Shown: positions 16,509 through 23,818, counted from the first letter of the stretch. The stretch: DNA of 64,000 bases from an uncultured Lachnospiraceae bacterium (GCA_910577275.1 CAJTMW010000007.1:137853-201852), one strand, 5' to 3'. A program made the numbers and translations. Notes: generated from the letters alone by a model not told the origin.

Positions 16509-16545
16509 GAAATGACCCGGCTGCTTTTGGCAGACGGGCCATTTC
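16509..16545 (+). terminator. probable bidirectional terminator between the S component and SASP genes
   Basis: Imperfect 16-bp hairpin with arms GAAATG.CCCG.CTGC and GCAG.CGGG.CATTTC around TTTTG, followed by CTTTA on the plus strand. Convergent genes end on either side. Confidence 0.55.
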
Positions 16546-16570
16546 CTTTATCCGGTTTTATCCGAATGTG

Positions 16571-16771
16571 TTATTTCATAGCTTCTTCTTGCTTCTTAAT
16601 CATTCTACGAACCATCTCGCCACCGATAGAGCCGGCTTCCTTAGATGTTAAGTCACCGTTATAACCCTCTTTCAGGTTAACGCCAAGCTCAGAAGCAACT
16701 TCTGTTTTAAAGCGGTCCATAGCTTCCTTAGCTTCAGGAACTTCTACTCTATTAGATTTGCTGCTTGCCAT
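16571..16771 (-). CDS. alpha/beta-type small acid-soluble spore protein
   Basis: 66 residues. DNA-binding protein that coats and protects the chromosome in the dormant spore. Matches the family in size and in the two signature parts: EVASELGVNLKEGYNGDLTSKEAG (seen as parts ASELGVNL and GYNGDLTSKEAGSIGG, including the germination-protease cleavage region near ELGV) and GEMVRRMI. ATG at 16769-16771 with GGAGGTG eight bases away; a GTG three codons earlier overlaps the SD. It shows that the organism forms spores. Expression should be forespore-specific; a CATAATA sequence at about 16919-16925 could be a sigma-G minus-10 element, but I could not pair it with a good minus-35. Confidence 0.93.
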   Translation of the reverse strand: MASSKSNRVEVPEAKEAMDRFKTEVASELGVNLKEGYNGDLTSKEAGSIGGEMVRRMIKKQEEAMK

Positions 16772-16815
16772 CTTTTTCACCTCCGTTATTTTATTTGACT
16801 GCTGTTGCAGCCATC

Positions 16816-16854
16816 CTTCAAGATAAGCGCCAAGTTTATTCGCTTATCCTGAAG
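16816..16854. repeat. 14-bp inverted repeat in the SASP leader
   Basis: Arms 16816-16829 and 16841-16854 (core GATAAGCG/CGCTTATC) with a single mismatch and an 11-base spacer, 45 bases upstream of the SASP start. It could be a leader hairpin or an operator, or a greA-side terminator without a T run. Confidence 0.55.
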
Positions 16855-16950
16855 TTTCCTCCGTTCAAAGCGTTTTCTTAATCACTTATCTTGTTCATAG
16901 TATTAACGGTACTTGGGAAAATATTATGGTAAGTTTTTCCGTTTCTTTTA

Positions 16951-17454
16951 TTAAAAGCTTCGTATTTTGTCGCTGCCGTCGTCAACCGTGTTTTCTATGG
17001 ACTTCACCTTCAGATAATATCCGTAATCCCCGTTGACCTGCACGTAAACCCGCTCGCCCGCCTTATGGCCGAGGAGAGCCTTTCCAATAGGAGATTCTAT
17101 GCTGACAAGACCCTCCAGCGAATTTCCCCGCATGGTGGTCACGATTTTGTATTTCTGCACGGAACCGTCGTCCTCGAACTCCACCTCCACCGTATTGTTG
17201 ATGCCGATTTCGTCTTCCTTCGAATCGTCGGGAATGACCTGTGCCGTCTTAATCATTCTCTCTAAAAAACGGATTCTGCTCTCGTTTTTATTTTTTTCTC
17301 TTTTGGCGGCATAGTATTCAAAATTTTCGCTTAAATCCCCGTGGGCTCTGGCCTCTTTCACCGCCTCTAAAAGCTTCGGGCGGATGACCAGCTTTCTTTC
17401 CTCTATCTCGGCCTCCATGGCGTCGATATCCTTTTGCGTCAACTGATTGAACAT
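16951..17454 (-). CDS. greA: transcription elongation factor GreA
   Basis: 167 residues. It rescues backtracked RNA polymerase by stimulating transcript cleavage. N-terminal antiparallel coiled coil (about residues 1-80) carrying the acidic tip in GDLSENFEYYAAK (about 42-54), then the C-terminal FKBP-like domain with SPIGKALLGHKAGE. ATG at 17452-17454 after AAAGG; the upstream in-frame extension lies in a repeat and is not credible. It stands downstream of a 37-bp tandem repeat that occupies its leader. Confidence 0.93.
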   Translation of the reverse strand: MFNQLTQKDIDAMEAEIEERKLVIRPKLLEAVKEARAHGDLSENFEYYAAKREKNKNESRIRFLERMIKTAQVIPDDSKEDEIGINNTVEVEFEDDGSVQKYKIVTTMRGNSLEGLVSIESPIGKALLGHKAGERVYVQVNGDYGYYLKVKSIENTVDDGSDKIRSF

Positions 17455-17468
17455 TTCAAAACCTTTCC

Positions 17469-17566
17469 GTAACAAACGTTGCCACGCTCCGCGAGACAAC
17501 TTATTGTAACAAACGCTGCCACGCTCCGCAAGACAACTTATTGTAACAAACTCTTGAGCTCCGCAG
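17469..17566. repeat. 37-bp tandem repeat, two full copies and one partial
   Basis: Copies 17469-17505 and 17506-17542 differ at two positions (for example GTAACAAACG followed by T or C). A decayed third copy runs 17543-17566. A related single copy is at 35453-35496. The array lies between the CBS-pair gene and greA, directly upstream of the greA SD. Confidence 0.8.
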
Positions 17567-17569
17567 ATG

Positions 17570-18010
17570 TTAACTGATACTCATTCCGCCGGCTTCCAGC
17601 TCGACGGTGACCAGCTTTTTGCACAGATACTGAATCAAATCCTTTCTGGTAATGATGCCGATAAAACGCTTTCTGTCGTCGATGACCGGGACAAAATTCT
17701 GGCTCATGGCTTTGTTCAGCAGATGCTCCATATCGACGTCCACATCGACAGGCTCGTTATCGCGCCTGCGTTTTAAAACCGTCATGGGTATCTTTTCCGC
17801 CCCCTGCAGGGATAAGTTGTTTTTGTCCTTAATGTACCAGAGCAAATCTCCCTCTGTGAGCGTCCCTATGTATCGTCCGTCCTCTTTCCGAAGCACCGGA
17901 ATGGACGAATATTTATGGTTTTCCATTTTTTCCAGAACCTGCCGGAGCGTATCTGTATCGTAAACGTATGCCACCTCGCTTTTAGGTGTCAAAAAAAACA
18001 ATATATTCAT
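17570..18010 (-). CDS. CBS-domain pair protein
   Basis: 146 residues made of two CBS motifs (about residues 10-60 with KYSSIPVLRKEDGRYIGTL, and about 80-135 with MSQNFVPVIDDRKRFIGII). Bateman modules of this kind bind adenine nucleotides or similar ligands and act as regulators; no catalytic domain is attached. ATG at 18008-18010 with GAGGT 12 bases upstream. It lies ten bases after the DJ-1 gene, so the two form an operon. The ligand and partner are unknown. Confidence 0.82.
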   Translation of the reverse strand: MNILFFLTPKSEVAYVYDTDTLRQVLEKMENHKYSSIPVLRKEDGRYIGTLTEGDLLWYIKDKNNLSLQGAEKIPMTVLKRRRDNEPVDVDVDMEHLLNKAMSQNFVPVIDDRKRFIGIITRKDLIQYLCKKLVTVELEAGGMSIS

Positions 18011-18020
18011 TTGTATGCGG

Positions 18021-18572
18021 TTACCTCGTGTATATAATTTTTTCCGCCATGGCGTCGCCGGCTTCTTTATCTTCCAGATATTCAAGAATCATCAGTCCGA
18101 AATCGATTGCGCAGCCCATGCCCCGCCCGGTGATGATATTTCCGTCCCTTACCGCCGGCTCATAAGTGACCTCCGCGCCGGTAAGCTCCTCCTCAAAGCC
18201 CGGATAGGCAATCGCTTTCTTTCCTTTTAAAAGCCCTCTGTGCCCGAGAATGGACGGAGCCGCACAGATTGCGCACACGGTTTTCCCGGCTGCCGCAAAG
18301 GCGTCCACCTGTTCCATCAGCATATCGCAGGCTTCCAGATTCTTCGTCCCCGGCATCCCTCCCGGCAGGACAAGCACATCCACTGTGCTAAAGTCCACAT
18401 CTTCAATCAGGCAGTCCATCTGTACTGAAATCTGATGGGAACCTGTCACCGTCTTTTCGCCGGTAACCGATACCATCTGCGTGTCTATCTTCTGCCTGCG
18501 CAGAATATCCACCACTGTAAGCGCTTCTATTTCCTCGTAACCTGTGCCAAAAAATACACATACCCTGCTCAT
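18021..18572 (-). CDS. DJ-1/PfpI family protein (YajL-like)
   Basis: 183 residues of the DJ-1 class-I-amidotransferase-like fold. The nucleophile-elbow Cys is in AICAAPSILG (about residues 99-108), with the acidic residue in GYEEIEAL (about 11-18) and the His/Gly-rich ITGRGMG segment near 145. Known members protect against oxidative or carbonyl stress or act as chaperones or glyoxalases; the exact activity is unsettled for the family. GGAGGG at seven bases supports the ATG. Upstream DNA holds two tandem palindromic elements. Confidence 0.88.
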   Translation of the reverse strand: MSRVCVFFGTGYEEIEALTVVDILRRQKIDTQMVSVTGEKTVTGSHQISVQMDCLIEDVDFSTVDVLVLPGGMPGTKNLEACDMLMEQVDAFAAAGKTVCAICAAPSILGHRGLLKGKKAIAYPGFEEELTGAEVTYEPAVRDGNIITGRGMGCAIDFGLMILEYLEDKEAGDAMAEKIIYTR

Positions 18573-18585
18573 ATCATAACCCTCC

Positions 18586-18804
18586 GATTATTAGTTCCGC
18601 TTCGCCCTCCTGACGCCCCCTTGTCTGGAACGAATTCCGGCTGCTTTGCATCCTGAATTCGTTCCGGGCGTCCTCCGGGCTTGCTGATTATTAGTTCCGC
18701 TACAGCCCTCCCGGCATCCCCTTGTCTGGAAGGATTTCCGGCCGCCTCAGCGTCCTGAAATCCTTCCGGCGCCGTCCGGGCTTTCGCTGATTATTAGTTC
18801 CGCT
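18586..18804. repeat. two tandem palindromic elements separated by 16-bp direct repeats
   Basis: The sequence GATTATTAGTTCCGCT occurs at 18586-18601, 18686-18701 and 18789-18804. Each interval holds one unit of about 85 bases with an outer stem of GCCC/GGGC type and an inner perfect 11-bp stem: GGAACGAATTC with GAATTCGTTCC in the first, GGAAGGATTTC with GAAATCCTTCC in the second. It fills most of the 18573-18920 gene-free stretch. Related to 6981-7148. Confidence 0.85.
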
Positions 18805-18860
18805 TCGCCGCGGATAATATTTATTTTACCATTAAATCACATGAATTTCCAATAAACGAT

Positions 18861-18889
18861 TTGTAAACTTTATTAAGAAAAGCTATAAT
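18861..18889 (+). promoter_or_regulatory. promoter of the CYTH protein gene
   Basis: TTGTAA (18861-18866), 17-bp spacer, TATAAT (18884-18889), followed by AAGGAGA and the ATG at 18921. Confidence 0.75.
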
Positions 18890-18920
18890 AAATTAAGAAT
18901 CGGAAGGAGACCTGTTTTAT

Positions 18921-19418
18921 ATGGAAATAGAACGTAAATTTTTAATCAAAGAGCTGCCCGAAAATCTTTCCTCTTATAAATGCCTTGTCATTGAGCAGGC
19001 CTATCTGTGTACGGAGCCTGTTGTCCGCATCCGCAGGCAGGATGAGGATTATTATCTGACCTATAAAGGTGGCGGGCTTATGGCAAGGGAGGAATACAAT
19101 CTTCCTTTAAATAAGAAAGCATACGAGCATCTTCTCACAAAAGCCGACGGAAATATCATTTCCAAAAAGCGGTACCTGATTCCCATTTCCAATCCTGTTT
19201 TCAGGAATGACTATGCAGTCCCTAAAAAAAACGTTGACTTAAAAGTCGAGCTGGATATTTTTGAGCCGCCCTTTGCCCCGCTCGTCCTTGCGGAGGTGGA
19301 ATTTCCAGATGAGGAAATGGCGCTGGCTTTTATTCCGCCGGCATGGCTTTGTAAGGATGTGACCGACGACCCGGAATATCATAATTCCAACATGTCACGC
19401 AAGGTTTTCAAGCTATAA
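18921..19418 (+). CDS. CYTH domain protein (triphosphate tunnel metalloenzyme)
   Basis: 165 residues. Starts with the hallmark ExExK motif (MEIERKFLI), followed by alternating charged beta strands (VRIRRQDEDYYLTYKG, KKRYLIP, LKVELDIFE, VLAEVEFPDEE) that form the triphosphate tunnel. Members hydrolyse inorganic triphosphate or related substrates, or are class IV adenylate cyclases; in Firmicutes a triphosphatase role is more likely. It has its own sigma-A promoter and good SD. It is alone on the plus strand between minus-strand genes. Confidence 0.85.
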   Translation: MEIERKFLIKELPENLSSYKCLVIEQAYLCTEPVVRIRRQDEDYYLTYKGGGLMAREEYNLPLNKKAYEHLLTKADGNIISKKRYLIPISNPVFRNDYAVPKKNVDLKVELDIFEPPFAPLVLAEVEFPDEEMALAFIPPAWLCKDVTDDPEYHNSNMSRKVFKL

Positions 19419-19494
19419 TTTCACAGCATGCATTTGCGGCATTCCCGGCCCGTACTCCTCTGCCGCCCGGCTCGCCGCCCTCTTATGTAAGACA

Positions 19495-19538
19495 GGGCTG
19501 CCTCTTTTACGACTTTTCATTCGTCGAAGCGGCAGCCC
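19495..19538. terminator. possible terminator between convergent CYTH and malQ genes
   Basis: Arms GGGCTGCC (19495-19502) and GGCAGCCC (19531-19538) enclose a second small hairpin (ACGAC/GTCG). There is no adjacent T run on either strand, so the assignment is tentative. Confidence 0.4.
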
Positions 19539-19558
19539 CTGATAATCCTTTCAGTTTT

Positions 19559-21037
19559 TTATCTCACTCTTCCGTACAGCTTACACAAATCATAAATTTT
19601 TTCTGCAAGTCCCTCCGGAATCTGTCCCTTTGTCATTCTCCACTTCCAGTTTGTTCCAAGGGTGGAGGGCACGTTGATTCTCGCTTCGCTTCCAAGCCCC
19701 AGATAGTCCTGCATGGGAATCACGGCCGTATCCGAAACGCTTCCAAGGGCCGCCCGGATGAAATTCCACTCCAGCTCCCGGCTGTTTTTGATGTTCAGAT
19801 ATTTTCTGGCAAAGCTGCGGTCACGTCTGCTGATAGCCTGATACCAGCCAACCGTGGTATCGTTGTCATGGGTTCCGGTGTACACTACGGAATTTGCCGT
19901 ATAATTATGGGGCAGGTAATCGCTTTCCTCCCTGGAGTCAAAGGCAAACTGCAAAACTTTCATTCCCGGATAGCCGCTCTTTTTCAGCAGTTGATTGACT
20001 GTGGGAGTCAGGAAACCCAAATCCTCCGCAATTACCGGTTTGTTGCCGATTTTCTTTTTCATAACCTTAAACAAATCGTATCCCGGTCCCTTTTCCCAGC
20101 GTCCGAATTCTGCGGTGGTATCACCGAAAGGAATATTGTAATACTCGTCAAAGCCTCTGAAATGGTCGATTCTCACCACATCATAGAGCTTATAACAGTA
20201 AGAAATTCTCTGAATCCACCACGCATACTCCGTTTCCTTGTGATAATCCCACTTATAAAGAGGATTTCCCCAAAGCTGTCCCGTTGCAGAAAAAGCGTCC
20301 GGCGGGCATCCTGCCACACCTGTGGGCCTGCGGTTTTCATCCAGCTGGAACAGCTCTGGATTTGCCCACGTGTCCGCGCTGTCAAGAGCCACATAAATCG
20401 GGATATCCCCGATAATCTTCACGCCCCTGTCATTGGCATACTTTTTCAGTTTCCTCCACTGTGTATCAAATAAGTACTGCTGAAATTTATAAAAAAGAAT
20501 CTCCTCTTTCAGCTTTTCTGTATATTTTTCGATTGCTTCCGGTCTCCGAAGCCGGATGTCCTCGTCCCATTCCGACCAGCTTTTCCCCTTATAAGAATCC
20601 TTTACCGCCATATAAAGGGAGTAATCCGAAAGCCAGAACGCGTTCTCTGTCACAAATGCCTGGAAATCTTCGTTATCTTCAAGCCTGCTGTTATCAAAAG
20701 CCTCTTTCAAGACACGAAAACGGGACTTGTAGATTTTTTCATAATCCACATACGCTTCGCTTCCGCCCCAGTCGCACTCTCCGCACTGTTCTTTCGTAAG
20801 TAAGCCTTCCTCGATTAATTCCTCAAAATCAATGTAGTAAGGATTTCCTGCAAATGTTGAAAATGACTGGTAAGGCGAATCGCCGTAACCTGTAGGCCCT
20901 AAAGGAAGTATCTGCCAGTAGGACTGACCCGCTTTCTCCAGAAAATCAACAAATTCATACGCCTCTTTTGAAAATGACCCGATTCCATAGGCGGATGGAA
21001 TACTGGATACCGGTAATAATATGCCGCTTGCTCTCAT
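19559..21037 (-). CDS. malQ: 4-alpha-glucanotransferase (amylomaltase)
   Basis: 492 residues, GH77. Transfers alpha-1,4-glucan segments between maltodextrins in glycogen or starch use. Motifs: MRASGILLPVSSIPSAYGIG at the start, YWQILPLGPTGYGDSPYQS (about 40-58), the nucleophile Asp in DVVRIDHFRGF (about 283-293), acid/base Glu in VIAEDLG (about 330) and GTHDNDTTVGW (about 385). ATG at 21035-21037 with GGAGAG; a TTG eight codons earlier is less likely. No maltose regulon neighbour is visible. Confidence 0.95.
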   Translation of the reverse strand: MRASGILLPVSSIPSAYGIGSFSKEAYEFVDFLEKAGQSYWQILPLGPTGYGDSPYQSFSTFAGNPYYIDFEELIEEGLLTKEQCGECDWGGSEAYVDYEKIYKSRFRVLKEAFDNSRLEDNEDFQAFVTENAFWLSDYSLYMAVKDSYKGKSWSEWDEDIRLRRPEAIEKYTEKLKEEILFYKFQQYLFDTQWRKLKKYANDRGVKIIGDIPIYVALDSADTWANPELFQLDENRRPTGVAGCPPDAFSATGQLWGNPLYKWDYHKETEYAWWIQRISYCYKLYDVVRIDHFRGFDEYYNIPFGDTTAEFGRWEKGPGYDLFKVMKKKIGNKPVIAEDLGFLTPTVNQLLKKSGYPGMKVLQFAFDSREESDYLPHNYTANSVVYTGTHDNDTTVGWYQAISRRDRSFARKYLNIKNSRELEWNFIRAALGSVSDTAVIPMQDYLGLGSEARINVPSTLGTNWKWRMTKGQIPEGLAEKIYDLCKLYGRVR

Positions 21038-21085
21038 CGTTTCTCTCCTACGTTTATTCAAATCCCACTAAGGATTTCCACTATA

Positions 21086-21124
21086 AAAAGAATACCACTT
21101 GCACCGATAATTGCAAGTGGTATT
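21086..21124 (-). terminator. terminator downstream of thiT
   Basis: Perfect 13-bp arms AATACCACTTGCA (21091-21103) and TGCAAGTGGTATT (21112-21124). On the minus strand the hairpin is followed by CTTTTTA. Confidence 0.85.
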
Positions 21125-21196
21125 TTGGCAACAATCCATGCCCGCAGAATGATTGTGCAATTTGTACGCACGGGCCTGCTTCCTGAGGGCAAATTG

Positions 21197-21898
21197 TCAG
21201 ACCTTCGCCATTTCCTTTACCCTTTGCAGTCCCTGCCTGACCGGCGGAAGCTGTAATATCATAACAGTAATCAGAGCCTCCGGTCCCAGATAGGAACCGT
21301 TATAAGCCAGCGAATATATGGGAGCGGACATATTGTAGCTGACAGCATTGGTTCCGAAAAATATCATTCCTGACAAAAACGAAAAGAAATATCTTCCCAG
21401 AACGCCCAGAAGGTAGCCTTTCGTCAAACCGTTCTTTTTCTCTGAAAATATGCCCGACAGCCCCAGCGCCCCGAAGGCAAAAATGTAATCGGTAAGCATC
21501 TGGGGGATACTGATTATGTAGGGGTCAATCACAAGCTGTAAAAAGCCGTAGGCCACAGCCCCGAGAAGCCCCGTCCGAAAGCCGAACAGATAGCCGATGA
21601 GACACACAAAAAGCATGCTGCACAGGGTAACGGAGCCGCCCATGGGCATATCCACCAGTTTGACCATACTGGTCACTGTACCGAGTGCCATTGCCATAGC
21701 GGAAAATACCAGTACCTTTGTGCTGATTTTTGCCCTGCCTCCAGTGCCGCCGGAGGAAGCATCGCCTGCATTGCCTATCATGCACCCAATCAGCAGAATT
21801 GCCAGCATCACCGCCACCAGCACGCCGTAGCCCGCGCCGGTCAATTCAAAGTAATTGCCCCACTCCTCGTCAATAATTTCTCTCACAAAAATTTCCAT
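21197..21898 (-). CDS. thiT: thiamine-specific ECF transporter S component
   Basis: 233 residues. Membrane-embedded thiamine-binding subunit that works with a shared ECF energy module. The first 45 residues add an N-terminal helix not typical of minimal ThiT. Then the ThiT core: a helix with the GTVTSMVKLVDMPMGGSVTL segment (about residues 80-100), and later helices with AYGFLQLVIDPY and the conserved Gly/Trp/Tyr-rich ends. It sits under a TPP riboswitch (22038-22129), which supports the thiamine assignment. ATG at 21896-21898 follows AAAGGAGG; that SD can pair with an upstream CCTCCT. Confidence 0.92.
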   Translation of the reverse strand: MEIFVREIIDEEWGNYFELTGAGYGVLVAVMLAILLIGCMIGNAGDASSGGTGGRAKISTKVLVFSAMAMALGTVTSMVKLVDMPMGGSVTLCSMLFVCLIGYLFGFRTGLLGAVAYGFLQLVIDPYIISIPQMLTDYIFAFGALGLSGIFSEKKNGLTKGYLLGVLGRYFFSFLSGMIFFGTNAVSYNMSAPIYSLAYNGSYLGPEALITVMILQLPPVRQGLQRVKEMAKV

Positions 21899-21905
21899 AA
21901 AAAAA

Positions 21906-21934
21906 CCTCCTTTGAGTTCATCACAGGAGGAGAG
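21906..21934 (-). promoter_or_regulatory. SD-sequestering hairpin in the thiT leader
   Basis: The SD AAAGGAGG (minus strand, 21906-21913) can pair with CTCTCCTCCT (21925-21934) about 11 bases upstream. No terminator is seen between the TPP aptamer and the gene, so control by masking the ribosome-binding site is a sensible model. Confidence 0.55.
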
Positions 21935-22037
21935 TTCCAATTCTTATAAATGCGTTATTTTATTTATTTTAGAAGGTATGAAACAATTATAAAATAATAG
22001 TTTACAGTTATAAAATCACGGCATTTACAAAAATCTG

Positions 22038-22129
22038 CTTCCCTACGCCGGTATTATCCGGTTCAGGTAATGAGGGTCTGCATGTGACTTTTTCGGTCAA
22101 CATACTATCTCAGCGAAAGCTCCCCTAGC
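22038..22129 (-). ncRNA. TPP riboswitch (THI element)
   Basis: On the minus strand the aptamer reads CTAGGGGAGC, then CGCTGAGATAGT, ACCTGAACCGGATAATACCG and GCGTAGGGAAG, the conserved THI-box parts in correct order and spacing. It precedes thiT and should shut it down when thiamine pyrophosphate is plentiful. Confidence 0.95.
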
Positions 22130-22149
22130 GATTTATTTAATTTTTAATT

Positions 22150-22178
22150 AAAATATACCTGTTTGGAGTGTTTGTCAA
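22150..22178 (-). promoter_or_regulatory. promoter of the thiT riboswitch transcript
   Basis: Consensus TTGACA (22173-22178) on the minus strand, 17-bp spacer and TATTTT (22150-22155), with TATATT two bases further upstream as an alternative minus-10. Confidence 0.65.
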
Positions 22179-22247
22179 GTTTTTTATGAAATTTTTATCC
22201 GGGCGGTGTCACTGTTCCGTCTTTGGCTTCCTGATGACCAGGCGGCC

Positions 22248-22877
22248 TCATTCCTCCGACAGCTCCAGCTTGCTCACCGAAACCTCATATGCAATTCTCT
22301 TTTCGGCGTCCTCCTCCGAGATTCTTTTCATATATTCCCTGCTCTGAATCCTTCCCCAGATTTCACATCTGGTTCCCACCGTAAAGTTGCTGGCAAATCT
22401 GGCGTTCCGTCCCCAGCAGATGCAGGGTATGTAATCGCTTTTTCCATAGGGCCTGTTTACGGCCAGCAGTAAATCGGCAATTTCCCTCCCCAGCGGCGTT
22501 TTCCGGTAAATAGGCTCCTTGCAGATATAACCATCCAGATAAATCTGATTCGTTTTCGAGCTTTCCGGCGTTTCGTCCACAAATTCAATTTCCCTTGCAA
22601 ACACCGAAAGCACCAGACGATTCTTGCGCTCCTCGTGGCGGTTATAAGAACGGAACTGCCCCTGAACCATAATATTCAGCCCCTTATAATCATCCTCCAC
22701 GTTAATCAGACGCTCCGATACCATCAGCGGAATAATGTCGCTTGAATCGCTCAGCCTTGGCACGTTCACGTCCACCATGTAAAAGCCCTCGCCGAAAATC
22801 TCATGACTGAATACGAAATCGCTCACGATTTCCCCCATGATTACCACCTGGTTGTTTTCAATTACCTTATCTGTCAT
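22248..22877 (-). CDS. single-stranded DNA-binding protein-like, two OB folds
   Basis: 209 residues that read as two OB-fold halves. The first (about 8-95) holds NNQVVIMGEIVSDFVFSHE and VQGQFRSYNRH; the second (about 108-205) holds IYLDGYICKEPIYRKTPLGR, LAVNRPYGKSDYIPCICWG and RCEIWGRIQSREY, which is the better SSB match. There is no acidic SSB C-terminal tail for partner binding. Canonical SSB is normally in the rpsF-ssb-rpsR cluster, so this is probably a second, specialised copy. The ATG follows GGGAGA. Single-gene unit. Confidence 0.8.
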   Translation of the reverse strand: MTDKVIENNQVVIMGEIVSDFVFSHEIFGEGFYMVDVNVPRLSDSSDIIPLMVSERLINVEDDYKGLNIMVQGQFRSYNRHEERKNRLVLSVFAREIEFVDETPESSKTNQIYLDGYICKEPIYRKTPLGREIADLLLAVNRPYGKSDYIPCICWGRNARFASNFTVGTRCEIWGRIQSREYMKRISEEDAEKRIAYEVSVSKLELSEE

Positions 22878-22920
22878 TTTAGTTCTCCCTTCTTACACGT
22901 TAAGAATTTTTTCCTGTCAT

Positions 22921-22949
22921 GTATTACTATATATATGAAAAAATTCCAA
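22921..22949 (-). promoter_or_regulatory. possible promoter of the SSB-like gene
   Basis: Minus-strand TTGGAA (22944-22949), 17-bp spacer, TAATAC (22921-22926). The rest of 22878-23065 shows nothing clear. Confidence 0.45.
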
Positions 22950-23065
22950 AAGAAGAACCTTTAGTGACCGCAGGTTTCGACACGGTAAGGACTGTGCCCG
23001 AAAAAGCCAGATGCAAAGAACTTCCGGTTAATGTCCCAAAAAGCTTATAAAAAATGTTTCATGTC

Positions 23066-23818
23066 TCACAGCAATTCCTTAAAATAAGCAAGCAGCTTTG
23101 CGCCGTCGATTGCTTTCTCCTTTTCCGTCCGGGCTAAAGGAAATTCCTGTTGCGATGTACACAGGCGCTGTGGTATGCCGCACTTTTGCTGCGCGCAGGG
23201 GCCCTTTGGTATGCCTCTCATTTGCTGCGCGCAAGGGCTCTGCGGAGCGCAGAGCCGCTCCGGGTGCCACTGTACGCCGAAAACCGGAAGGTGGCAATGG
23301 CATAATCCCTCCACGACCCCGTCGGTTGCAAATTGTACATATTTAATCCCCTGACCCGGACGGTCAACCCCCTGATGATGGGCGCTGTTGACCACAAAAC
23401 TTTCCCCGTAGATGTCCCTCAAAAACCCCTCCATGGCGACGGTCATGTGAAGCTGGTCCTTTTCCCTGTATTCATGAGCCGCGCTCTCCGAAAGGTGCTG
23501 CACCATATCCCCGCCAAAATAAATATTGACAAGCTGCATCCCCTTGCAGATGCCAAGAACCGGCTTTTTATCCAGCACAAATGCATTTAAAATCTCCATT
23601 TGGAGCCTGTCAAGCTCCGGGTCAAAAAACCGGGTTCCATTTGGAAGCTGCCCGAACAGCCTCGGGTCGATATCTCCTCCCCCCGGTAAAATCAGCCCGT
23701 CGTAAATGCAGGTGCTTGGCACATGAAGGGAAGTCTCCGCCTCCATGCCAAGCCGGCGCAGGGCGCTTTCGTAATTTGCTGTTTTGTTTGTTTCTCCGGC
23801 AATCAATACTCTTTTCAA
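23066..23818 (-). CDS. gamma-glutamyl-gamma-aminobutyrate hydrolase family protein (peptidase C26)
   Basis: 250 residues of the class I glutamine amidotransferase fold. Nucleophile Cys91 in LGICKGMQLVN, His185 and Glu187 in VQWHPE, the oxyanion region LPGGGDIDP (about 44-52) and NSAHHQGVD (about 144-152) match the PuuD/C26 group, which cleaves gamma-glutamyl bonds in putrescine degradation or similar pathways. Residues 190-224, just after the catalytic HPE, are a Cys/Gln/Pro-rich insertion coded by a 36-bp DNA repeat. The apparent start is TTG at 23816-23818 with a weak SD (AGGT); the substrate is not known. Confidence 0.85.
   Translation of the reverse strand: MKRVLIAGETNKTANYESALRRLGMEAETSLHVPSTCIYDGLILPGGGDIDPRLFGQLPNGTRFFDPELDRLQMEILNAFVLDKKPVLGICKGMQLVNIYFGGDMVQHLSESAAHEYREKDQLHMTVAMEGFLRDIYGESFVVNSAHHQGVDRPGQGIKYVQFATDGVVEGLCHCHLPVFGVQWHPERLCAPQSPCAQQMRGIPKGPCAQQKCGIPQRLCTSQQEFPLARTEKEKAIDGAKLLAYFKELL
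23171..23242. repeat. in-frame 36-bp tandem repeat inside the C26 hydrolase gene
   Basis: Two units (23171-23206 and 23207-23242), each starting GGTATGCC and containing TTTGCTGCGCGCA, with a more decayed third unit on the left (about 23145-23170). Being 36 bases long, each unit adds 12 codons without breaking the frame. Confidence 0.75.

Noticed and set aside
16781..16930. Sigma-G promoter of the SASP gene
   Set aside because: CATAATA at about 16919-16925 looks like a minus-10, but I could not find a good minus-35 at the right spacing, so it is not listed as a feature.
18586..18804. Insertion sequence
   Set aside because: No transposase is present, each unit is about 85 bases, and the direct repeats are between units, not just at the ends.
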